A DNA stretch of 64,000 bases from Neostapfia colusana (Eukaryota; Streptophyta; Magnoliopsida; Poales; Poaceae): the NCBI GenBank assembly GCA_030760725.1, contig JASWHV010000008.1:30662720-30726719 (forward strand). The letters run 5' to 3'. Positions 55,489 through 64,000 of this stretch are shown here, piece after piece. The notes beneath the pieces were generated by a model. It was not told the DNA's origin. It did not search any database and saw nothing but the letters and a program-made list of their open reading frames with translations. Positions within the stretch are counted from its first letter, which is position 1. Every line of letters begins with the position of its first letter. Made by a program: the position numbers and the translations under genes.

Positions 55489-56268
55489 CTACTCATCCTC
55501 TTGAGCTGGCTCCTCGGGATCTTCCTCCTCATTTCGGCTACCTTCTGACTCTGCTTTGGGTGGGGAGGCTGCTGGTGGAGAAGTGCGACGACGCCTGATT
55601 GCTCGGCGATCCGGGGAGTCAGGGGTCCATGGATCACTTACGGTGACACACAGTTCATTCCCATCTCCTCTTTCTCTCGCCTTTAAGCAAGCTCGCAGCA
55701 ATGCCTCCGTCTCCTTCAGAGTATCTTGGACATCCTGAAGCTCTTGTTGACACTCCTGCAGTCGAGTGCTGAGCATAGCAGCATCCTCCAAGCACAAGTC
55801 CATGTGCTCATGGGAAGTCCCTTGCTGCACCGGTGGGTACTTGTACTCCGTGGTACCACTCTCACGTTGGAGGACATACATGTACTCAGTTTTGTCCAAG
55901 TGGCGACGATAGATGTGGCTCTGGCAGGTGATGGCCTCCCAAGTGACATCTCTCTCCGCGTCAACTTGTGTTGCTCGACAAGCTGGAGAGTGGTGGATCT
56001 TAAGCAGCTGATTCTCGTGTATAATCCTCATCTCCGAACTCCATTCTTCCCTCTTCTCACGGATGGTCCTGGTGGAGTTATAGTGGATGATGAGCTTGCC
56101 CGTATTGCCGGCGGCTTCGAGCATACGTCGAAGACGGCGCAACAAATCTCCCACTGCCAATCCGTAGGAAAGGTACGTCACTGGACGACTCTCCTCTCTT
56201 TCAGCAAGGGCAACTGCGGGAACTCTCCCTCCCGTGGATTTACGAGCGATGCGAATCATGCGGACCAT
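55489..56268 (-). CDS. Gypsy-D ORF0: accessory protein with a histone H3 tail-like N-terminus (259 aa)
   Basis: Lies between primer site and gag, a place where most chromoviruses have no gene. I know of no assigned function. The first 22 residues align without gaps to the histone H3 precursor from Met: identical at positions 1, 3, 8-14, 17, 21 and 22. The central match is ARKSTGG, which contains Lys9 and Ser10 of H3, with Arg instead of Lys14. The rest is not histone-like: a charged helical region to about residue 150, a probable coiled coil (about 160-200: LSTRLQECQQELQDVQDTLKE), a basic RRAIRRRR cluster and an acidic tail. Intact, with ATG at 56268 preceded by TTTTGTTTTAG. A role in mimicking methylated H3 for host readers or the element's own chromodomain is inference. 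Confidence 0.8.
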   Translation of the reverse strand: MVRMIRIARKSTGGRVPAVALAEREESRPVTYLSYGLAVGDLLRRLRRMLEAAGNTGKLIIHYNSTRTIREKREEWSSEMRIIHENQLLKIHHSPACRATQVDAERDVTWEAITCQSHIYRRHLDKTEYMYVLQRESGTTEYKYPPVQQGTSHEHMDLCLEDAAMLSTRLQECQQELQDVQDTLKETEALLRACLKARERGDGNELCVTVSDPWTPDSPDRRAIRRRRTSPPAASPPKAESEGSRNEEEDPEEPAQEDE

Positions 56269-56473
56269 CTAAAACAAAAGATTTTAAAATTAGGTTAGAT
56301 AAAATTTCAAACAAAAATCCTATTTTTTTTTGAATGAAAGTTGGGGTAAGATGAAGAAAATGACTCTTTTGATAACACTTTTTCACCCACACCTTGGAAA
56401 ATAGTTTTTAAGAAAATAGGGCCCTTAAATACGTCCATTTCTACCTAGGTCCACGTTCCTACGGGCAACCTTG
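56269..56473 (-). other. Gypsy-D leader
   Basis: About 200 bp between primer site and the ORF0 ATG. A donor-like AG|GTAGAA near 56443 and the acceptor-like TTTTGTTTTAG at the ATG could bound a short AT-rich intron. Not testable here. Confidence 0.4.
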
Positions 56474-56485
56474 GCTCTGATACCA
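56474..56485 (-). other. Gypsy-D primer binding site
   Basis: The plus strand gctctgatacca, complement of TGGTATCAGAGC, lies 4 nt from the 5' LTR. Confidence 0.92.
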
Positions 56486-56489
56486 CCTC

Positions 56490-59400
56490 TGTCACACCCG
56501 GTTTTTCCGAAGAAACAACCAAGTGAATATCACATGTATGCCAGGATCATTTTCTCATACATGTGATGACAAATAGTGAAGCATCATTTATTACAAGCCA
56601 GGTGTCGAATATAAATAAGTCTTACATCACAAATGTCTCAATGAACACTAATGCTTCATCACAAGTAAATCAACTAGCAGCGGAATATTATTCTTTAGGG
56701 CTCCATCACAGGTGTTGCCCGGGGTCTTCATGAACCTAGGAACTTTCCTCGGGTCCAAAATCTTGGTCATTATACACCATCTCATTATCTTGACCTGAGC
56801 AGCAATATAAACCAACAAATATGCAAGGTTGAGTACCAATGGTACTCAGCAAGTGTGGGAAAAATTATATCATGCATGGCTAGAACAAGGAGAGGTTGAA
56901 CTCATGGTTAAAGCACTACGCAATTAATACCTATCACCTTAGCTTATTAAGCACCTACATTACTACACAGGTGAAATGGTCCCATTTTCCCATCCCATCA
57001 TTATAATCCAATACCCATAACATCATTACCAAAGTTAAGCTCCCCGCTTAACTTCCAAAACCATCATTTCTCTAATCATGAATAAGTCCAGGCCGCTCTT
57101 AACCGTGAGCACGGCTGTCAAGACAGTTTTGACTCTGCAGAGTTTGTACCACTGTACCCACAAGTAGTGATTTCATCCCCCGTTGCCGGGTGGACTAAAA
57201 GAACCTCCATTATGCCAGTGGCTACGATCCACATTCACACTTCCCAGGTGTGTGGCCAAGAGATCACTACGAAGCCTTTACAAAGGGATTCCCGACGAGC
57301 GTGGGCCCACTGAGGTTTCACCCCTAACAGCATACAAGAGGCTCCAACCCCGCTGCAGTGGCCCCCTCTTGAGCCTTGCGGTTCATATGGCAGTCCAGCT
57401 GACTCCTATTCCCCGCACCATCCAACACACCCATACTACGCCGGGGATACACCTAATTAATTGGCTAAGCTGCCCCATCTCAGCATGTGGTTGGCACTGT
57501 AAAGCCGGGTTACATGCTCCATGAACCGGTCCTTAGGATCCAGGCAAGTATTAAACACAAACCCAAGTCTCGTGCACCCAGCACACAACCAAAACATCCA
57601 ACTTGCCTCGATCCCTACCTCTACATAACTCACAATAGCTCATTCAAGAGTATGGTATAATAAACTGATGCTTTCATATCCCAAATATCCCATTCTAAGC
57701 ATGGCTAAGCATATGCATGTAAATAAATGACATGACAAAATAAATCCCAACCCAAGCTACAAGGAAACAAAGTAATGCAATTCTAGGGAAACCTTCCTAG
57801 CATGGGCTTCATATTTCATTTGACAATGCAAATAATTCTAACTACACATCCTAGCATAGGATCAAAGTGGTCAAGGACACTTGCCTCCTTCTTGCTGCTC
57901 TTGAAATGGGTAGTCTTGGTCTTGGAATTGAATAACTTGTTCTTGAGCAGGTTCTACTTCATACCATCACACATAGCAAAAGAAAAACAACACCCATAAG
58001 ACATAGTTCACACTTCTATTTCATACAAACCACACATTCACATTTATGAAAGTTTCTTTACCATTTTATGTGTTGTGGATACTCTATGTGTGTTGATTTG
58101 GGGCTTGCATACACTTTCATTTACATGTATAGGATTCCTACTTTGGTGTTCATATTTATACTCACATACTATATATATATATATACATATATATATGTGT
58201 GTTTCAGTTTTAAATAAATTCCTTATATATTAAACTACCAAGTATGTATGAAAAGTATTTTTTTTCTCCATATGTGCCTTCATAATTTCTATCAACCCTA
58301 AACTGAATTCTTTGTACTTTAGAAACTCCATTTATCATTTACTAGTTTCTATATTTCCAGATTTATATTCTTATGCATAATTATGCATTTTATTATTAAA
58401 TTAGTAATACACACTACCTAAACAGATTAGGTTCTGGTCCTAAATAATTTAAGATCATATTTTGACCTTGGCTTCTGATGTATACTATTTCATAATTATT
58501 TTCCCTATTTTTCTTTAACTATTCTTTACTTAAAAATGTGTCCCTATACTATTAAATGTGAATAATAGATGAAACAGATTTATTTCAGCCCAAAAATATC
58601 TTTTTATCTCACTCCAAAGTTTTCTAAGTACTGAGAAAGTTTTTAATAATTTTGACAATTAGGTTTGTCCCCCTTTTTAATATTTAAACACTAGTTACAT
58701 ATTCAATTTTCTAAATTAAATACTAAACAGGGCTAAAATAATGAACTCACCTCATTACAGGATCTATAATATTATTTTCATAATTTCCAGGGGTCTAGCT
58801 ACACTTGTCAGAGGTGTTTTTCCTAATTTCTATTTAGTCCAGGGGCTAAAACTGATTTTTAAATGAATTTACATGATTTTCTGGAGTTCCAGGGGCTAGA
58901 TCTGAAGTTTCCGGGGCTAGCTCTCAATTCCAGAGAACCCCAGGGGGTAGCACGTAAGAATTCCAGTCTTTATAACGCGGGGCTGACGTGGACCGTCTGA
59001 TTTTAAACCGACGGCTGAGATTATAACATCGAACCGGTACGCGGGGTTTTAAAGTCTACCGTGCGATTTAAAATAAACGGCGCACAAGCGGCCACGTCGC
59101 TCTGATCGAGCGCGGGCGGCGCTGCCGGCGGCGCACGGCGGCGGGAAACGGCGATCTCGCCGGAAAGTTTCGGATCCTCGAGAATTCTGCCTAAAACTGT
59201 GATCTCATGGCATAGATCGGTAGAGGGGAGGTCAGGGATCTCACCTCGGGGGTTTTCTCGAGCTCGGGGGTCCTGGAAAGTGCTCGGCGGCGAGGTCCGA
59301 GGCAAAACCACGGCGAAGCTCGTCGGAGCTGGATTTGCACCGTAAGTCTTCGGGTTTTCTGCACCTGCAAAGTTCCCCGGAGGCGGTGGATCAAGACCAA

Positions 59401-59945
59401 CGAGTTAGATCAGAGTTTCCGAGCTTAGATCGGCCAGAATTCACCGGCGAAGTCTCGGTGCTCACCGGAGTGAAAATCGGCGATCGCGTGCGAAAAACTG
59501 ATCGGATCGGTTGCTTTTATAGCCGGGGAAGGGCGGTGGTTCTGTTGTGATCGAGTTAGAGTCCGCTGGGTCCAGAATTCGGCTGCGGGGCGCGGTTTCC
59601 CGATCGGTTGCGATCGCGCGCGCGCGGGGAGAAGTCCGGGGTCGCGGGGTTAGGGATGACAGGCGGGTCCCACATGTCAGCGAGGGGCAGCGCGGCGCGC
59701 GCGGGGGCGGGCTGCGCGGGGGTTAGCTGGGCCGGCTGGGGTTTCGGCCCACTGGCCAGTTTTTTTCTGGTTTTCCTTTTTCTTTTTCATTTCTTTTCTG
59801 TTTTGAGTATAATTTGAATTCCAGTTTGAATTTGAATTTTTGCAAAACATGCAATACGTCCAAAAATTTCCAAATTCCCCTCTGAACATGGTTTATGGTT
59901 CTAAATCCAAAATTTGAATCTTGACTAAAAATTTGGGGTGTTACA
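56490..59945 (-). repeat. Gypsy-D LTR, right copy (5' LTR)
   Basis: 3456 bp with the same termini as the left LTR, followed by ctgat. Differences seen from the left copy: one AT unit near 58170 and about four substitutions (for example ctgtag/ctgcag, gcgttgg/gcggtgg). Confidence 0.96.
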
Positions 59946-59950
59946 CTGAT
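59946..59950. repeat. Target site duplication of Gypsy-D, right copy (ctgat)
   Basis: Identical to 47220-47224. Confidence 0.95.
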
Positions 59951-62038
59951 CTTCGAACCCCGGTGGCTGCTCCACATAGACTTCCTCCTTTATCAGACCA
60001 TTGAGAAAGGCACTCTTGACGTCCATTTGATACAACTTAAAATTATGGTGAGTAGCATATGCCAATAAAATGTGAATGGACTCAAGTCTATCTACAGGAG
60101 CGAAGGTTTCATCGAAATCCAAACCTTCCACTTGAGAATAACCTTTGGCCACCAACCTCGCTTTATTTTTTGTCACTACTCCATGTTCATCTTGCTTGTT
60201 CCGAAAGACCCATTTGGTTCCAACGATGTTCGCCCTTGGTCTTTCCACCAGCTCCCACACTTCATTCCTTTTGAAGTTGTTCAGCTCCTCTTGCATCGCA
60301 ATCACCCAGTCTGGATCCCTTAAGGCTTCTTCTACCCTGTATGGCTCCAGAAAAGACACAAAAGAATAGTGTTCACAAAAATTTGCAATTTGAGATCTAG
60401 TAGTTACTCCCTTAGCAATATCTCCAATGATATTGTTGACAGGATGGTCCCTTTGCACACACTGATGTACTCTTGGTGTGGAATTTGTATAGTTGCTTGT
60501 TCTTCATTGTCTTCATGTGTCATGTCTCCCCCTAGATCATTGCTTCCATGATCATCTTGATTTTCTTGATCTTCCTCAACCTGATCTTGTGTAGGAGCTC
60601 CCCCTCGATCATTGATTCCTTGTTGAAATTCATCTTGTGTCTCCTCTCGTGGTAGGATATCACCAAGTGCCATTTTCTTCAGCGCTTCACATGGAGCTTC
60701 CTCCTTATCTAGCATAGACTTATCGACTTGCTCCATTTGTGAGCCGTTAGTTTCATCGAACACTACGTCACGCGCTACTTCAACAAGGCCGGAAACCTTG
60801 TTGAAGACACGATAGGCGTAGGCATTCGATTCATATCCGAGCAAGAATCCTTCATCGGACTTCGAAGCAAACTTCGAGGCCCTTGGTTTCTTGTTCAGAA
60901 TAAAACATTTGCAACCAAAAACTTTGAAATAGGAAACGTTAGGCTTTTTACCCGTGAGAAGCTCATATGGAGTTTTCTTCAGTAGTCGATGAAGGTACAA
61001 CCGATTTGTGGCATGACAAGCGGTGTTCACCGCTTCTGCCCAAAATCGGTCTGACGTCTTGTATTCATCCAACATTGTTCTCGCCATTTCGATCAATGTT
61101 CTGTTCTTCCTTTCAGCCACCCCGTTTTGTTGAGGAGAGTAGGGTGCCGAGAATTCATGCTTTATACCTTCTTCATTGAGATATTCTTCAACTTGGGTGT
61201 TCTTGAATTCTGTCCCATTGTCACTTCTGATATTCTTTACGGTTGATGAGAATTCATTTTGAGCTCTTTTCAAGAACTTCTTGAGGATTCTCTGAGTTTA
61301 TGATTTATCATACAAGAAAAATACCCAGGTAAATCTTGAAAAATCATCAACAATTGCTAAACCGTATTTGTTACCGCCGATGCTGATGTACGCAATTGGA
61401 CCAAAGAGATCCATGTGGAGAAGTTCCAGCGGTCTAGAGGTGGTCATCACATTCTTGGCGGGGTGTGGTGCTCCAACCTGTTTTCCTGCTTGACAAGCGC
61501 TGCACGGCCTGTCTTTTTCAAAAACCACATCCTTAAGACCACGGATGTGACCACCTTTTAGAAGTTTCTGTAGATTTCTCAGTCCAACATGGGCTAGCCG
61601 TCTATGCCACAGCCATCCCATGTTGGTCTTAGCAACCAAGCAAGTGTTGAGTTCAGCTTTATCTTTGTTAAAGTCAACAAGATAAAGCTTTCCCTTCAAC
61701 AATCCCTTGAATGCAATCGAGCCATCGCTTCTTCTAAAGACGGTCACACCCTCATTAGTGAATAAACAGTTGTAACCTTTGTCGCATAGTTGAGATATTG
61801 ATAAAAGATTATAATCTAGAGAGTCTACATGTAAAACATTAGATAAGGTGTGTTGAGAGGATATTTCAATGTTACCACTACCAAGGACCTTTCCTTGGCT
61901 GTTGTCTCCAAAGTATATACCTTCACTTGGATCCTTGTTGCACTCGTATTCCACAAACATACCTATCTCTCCGGTCATATGATTTGTGCATCCGCTATCT
62001 AGCACCCACTTAGATCCACCGGAGGAGTAAGCCTGCAA
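59951..62038 (-). pseudogene. Copia-C pol, 5' part (protease, integrase, start of RT)
   Basis: Protease (WVLDSGCTNHMTG) near 62000, GAG-pre-integrase region (LWHRRLAHVG, CSAC), integrase core (HMDLFGP, RSDNGTEFK, NGVAERKN), then RVT_2 (WVIAMQEELNNF, FAPVDRLESIHILL) up to 59951, where Gypsy-D interrupts it. Lesions: an in-frame TAA at 61298-61300 in integrase and a frameshift near 60470 between integrase and RT. No ATG fits the start. The frame opens at a CAG at 62039-62041 after a pyrimidine-rich stretch, a few bases past the gag stop. Confidence 0.9.
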
Positions 62039-62045
62039 AATAGAA

Positions 62046-63996
62046 TTACTTCTGGGTTTTAGGTACCCAAGCTTGCTTGGGTCCTCTCAGGTTAGTCACA
62101 AGAGTCTTGGGCACCCACACACAAGTTTTCAAGTTCTTGTGGCGTGGCCCTGTATATTTAGCAATGACTTTTCCATACTTGTTTTTCATGAGAACATAAG
62201 AAGCATCAAATGTATGGAACAGTGTTTGTAGCTCAGATTCATGGGATTTTTCTTTAACAAAAATGATCCTATTCTTAGCATGATTAGAAGTAGACATGTG
62301 TTTATTCCTGTCAAAGCCAAGACCATCTTTGACATTGGGAGGTCTAGTGATCATATATGCACTCCGTGCATATTTGATCTTCTCCTTATCAAAGATGCCG
62401 TTTTGAGAAGAATGCATGTCATGTGGGGTTGAAGAATTAGAAATTACATTCTTCTTACTAGAGCAAGTGCAGGTTCTTACTGTTGTCGAGCTCATGTCTT
62501 TGGAGGAAGAGCTCTTGGAGGAAGAGGAGTCACTTTGTTTGAGCAACTCAACTTGCACCTCAAGGATTTTGTTAACTTTTGACAAGTTAGCAAGTTCTTC
62601 CTTGATTGCAATGTGCGAGTCCTCTAACTTTGAGTAACTTTCCTTACTCAAGGCTAGCTCTAACTCAAGTGACTCATTCTTCTCTCTTTCAAGCTCAAGA
62701 AGCTTTTCAACTTCTTGATATCTCTTCCTCTCACGGATGAGCATATCTTCTTGTCGGTTGACAAGTTCCTCCTTTTCAAAGATTTCGTTTGACAACATTT
62801 CCATTTTCTTTAAAGCAATTTTACTTAGCCCTCTAAACAATTCTTCATTATCACTAGAGCTATCAAAGTCATCAATGGAGGAATTTAGCACAGGAGGAGT
62901 AAGTTGAACCTTTTTCTTGCCTTCCTTAGCCATAAGACAAGTGTGGTTGTTCATGTCCCGTCCTCCCATGTTCGGAAAGAGTGTGGCTCTCATAGTTGGT
63001 TTCTTGACTGCGAAAGTGGCCATCTCTTCTTCTTCATTGGAGGAGGACTCGTCGTTTGAGTCCCACTTCTTCCCAATGTGAGCTTGATGGGCTTGTCTTT
63101 TTTTTTCTGAAATTTTTCTTTTCTTGAGATCTTGTTTCCTTCTTCTTTTTGTTTTCTTCATAAGTACAGTCCACCATGAAGTGACCATACTCTCCACAGT
63201 TGTAGCAAGTGCGTCGAGCCTTGGATTTTCCTTTATCCTTGCTTTTGCCTTCATGTGAATTGTTGCCGTGTCTTCTCTTCATCATGCGTTTGAACTTTTT
63301 GATGAAGAGTACAATTTCTTCGTCATCAAGATCGGTGCTTTCTTCGCTTGTATCTCCATCGTCTTGGTCTTCACGAGTTTCTTTGAGTTTGGGTCTGCAC
63401 GTTGCTTTGAGAGCAACTTCTTTCTTTTTAGAAGAGGTGAGCTCGGCTAAGTCTTTGACATATTGAGCCTCTTTCTCCATCATTTCAGGATTTATGATCT
63501 TTCCCAATAACTCATCGGGAGTCATTTTGTGAAACCCAGGGCTTTCTCTAATCATTGAGCAAAGTGTGACGTTTCTTGGCATGAAGGCTCTAATCATTCT
63601 TTTGACCACTTCGTGATCTGTCCATTTCTTACTTCCATAAGCACGAATTTTGTTGATGAGTGCTTTCATCCGGTTGTACATGTCTTGAGGTGATTCGCCT
63701 TCTTCAATAGCAAATCTCCCCAACTCTCCTTCAAGCATTTCGATTTTGGCTTCACGAACTGACCTATTTCCTTCGTGAGCTGTCTTGAGGGTATCCCAGA
63801 TTTCTTTTGCACTTTCTAACCCATCGATCTTGGTGAATTCCTCTCTGCTTAGTGATGATGTGATCACGGCGACGGCTTGTGCGTTTCTGTGAATCTCTTG
63901 TTCTTGTTCTGGGGTGAGTTCATCATCCGTGTCCGGAATATCGATGCCTGTGCAAACAATGTGCCACAGACTAGGGTTCATGGATATCAGATGCAT
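62046..63996 (-). pseudogene. Copia-C gag, frameshifted and cut by the window edge
   Basis: N-terminal UBN2-type Gag region (MHLISMNPSLWHIVC, LESAKEIWDTLKTAHEG) through a zinc knuckle (CYNCGEYGHFMVDC, about 63190-63230); the true start is probably beyond 64000. At a run of nine A on the minus strand (about 63100-63108) the Gag frame ends and continues one frame away, with an acidic stretch (SNDESSSNEEEE), a coiled coil (EVEKLLELEREKNESLELEL) and a tail WVPKTLVTNLRGPKQAWVP matching the end of Copia-A Gag. A one-base change in the A-run explains it. The stop is at 62046-62048, followed by pol in another frame. Confidence 0.88.
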
Positions 63997-64000
63997 CTTC

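Larger units (their letters stand above)
47225..59945 (-). mobile_element. Gypsy-D: full-length chromodomain Ty3/gypsy element with an extra ORF upstream of gag
   Basis: 12,721-bp minus-strand element with LTRs of 3454 and 3456 bp that differ at about four bases plus one AT unit by eye, a 5-bp TSD, primer site, ORF0 with a histone H3-like N-terminus, gag-pol with a single frameshift, chromodomain and polypurine tract. Inserted into Copia-C reverse transcriptase. Recent insertion (tens of thousands of years at 1.3e-8 per site per year, on my count). Confidence 0.96.
41869..64000 (-). mobile_element. Copia-C: Ty1/copia element with ORF3 (SIRE-like), partial, host of Gypsy-D
   Basis: Minus-strand element comprising 3' LTR (41869-43293), ORF3 (43703-45223), palindrome clusters, pol split between 46089-47219 and 59951-62038 by Gypsy-D, and gag (62046-63996), running off the right end before its 5' LTR. 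It is inserted in Gypsy-B gag. Several stops and frameshifts make it non-autonomous now. Confidence 0.92.

Noticed and set aside
63098..63110. Calling a programmed frameshift as an established feature
   Set aside because: One copy with other lesions cannot separate mutation from programmed slippage; kept only as a low-interest finding.

Overview
The window is plant nuclear DNA made entirely of nested LTR retrotransposons; I see no host gene, rRNA or tRNA. Initiator-Met-type primer sites (TGGTATCAGAGC), SIRE-like Copia elements with a third ORF, and chromodomain Ty3/gypsy elements with 3-4 kb LTRs suggest a grass (Poaceae), probably a large repeat-rich genome. I cannot name the species.

Layout (names are local). 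Gypsy-A (minus, 1-15712) shows a piece of leader, its primer site and one ~3.1 kb LTR. Copia-A (plus, 2581-14725) sits inside that LTR with 5-bp TSDs (tcgtc) and is nearly complete: LTR, gag, pol with one stop, ORF3, LTR. Gypsy-A itself sits in the 3' LTR of Copia-B (minus, 15713-20138), which keeps a decayed ORF3 and the 3' part of pol and is cut at 20138 by a piece of gypsy leader plus primer site. Gypsy-B (minus, 20185-41868) has a 4.3 kb LTR and a decayed pol. Its LTR is split by Gypsy-C (21113-35021, TSD catac, 4046-bp LTRs with one difference seen). Its gag is interrupted by Copia-C (minus, 41869 to beyond 64000), and Copia-C's reverse transcriptase is interrupted by Gypsy-D (47225-59945, TSD ctgat).

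Two possible new systems stand out. (1) Gypsy-D has an extra ORF between primer site and gag (56268-55489). Its first 22 residues match the histone H3 N-terminus without gaps and in the same register, including the K9 core ARKSTGG. The same element carries a C-terminal chromodomain, a fold known in other proteins to read methylated H3. (2) All three Copia elements encode a nuclear-looking ORF3 protein after pol. Each also carries family-specific arrays of short palindromes in two places: in the LTR U3 (just upstream of a TATA box in Copia-A and Copia-C) and again upstream of ORF3. In Copia-B/C the palindrome is CCGGACTAGTCCGG, mostly in pairs 21-23 bp apart. In Copia-A it is CATCGGATCATCCGATG plus a half-site 14-16 nt away. 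This looks like an element-encoded regulator with its own binding sites and a second promoter, but the DNA-protein link is inference.

Other structure: an inverted repeat around the polypurine tract in all three Copia elements, a second conserved polypurine tract after ORF3, G-box/ABRE tandem repeats in the Gypsy-A LTR, a hairpin beside the polypurine tract in three gypsy elements, splice-acceptor-like sequences abutting gypsy start codons, and a chimeric gypsy/copia junction at 20139-20184.
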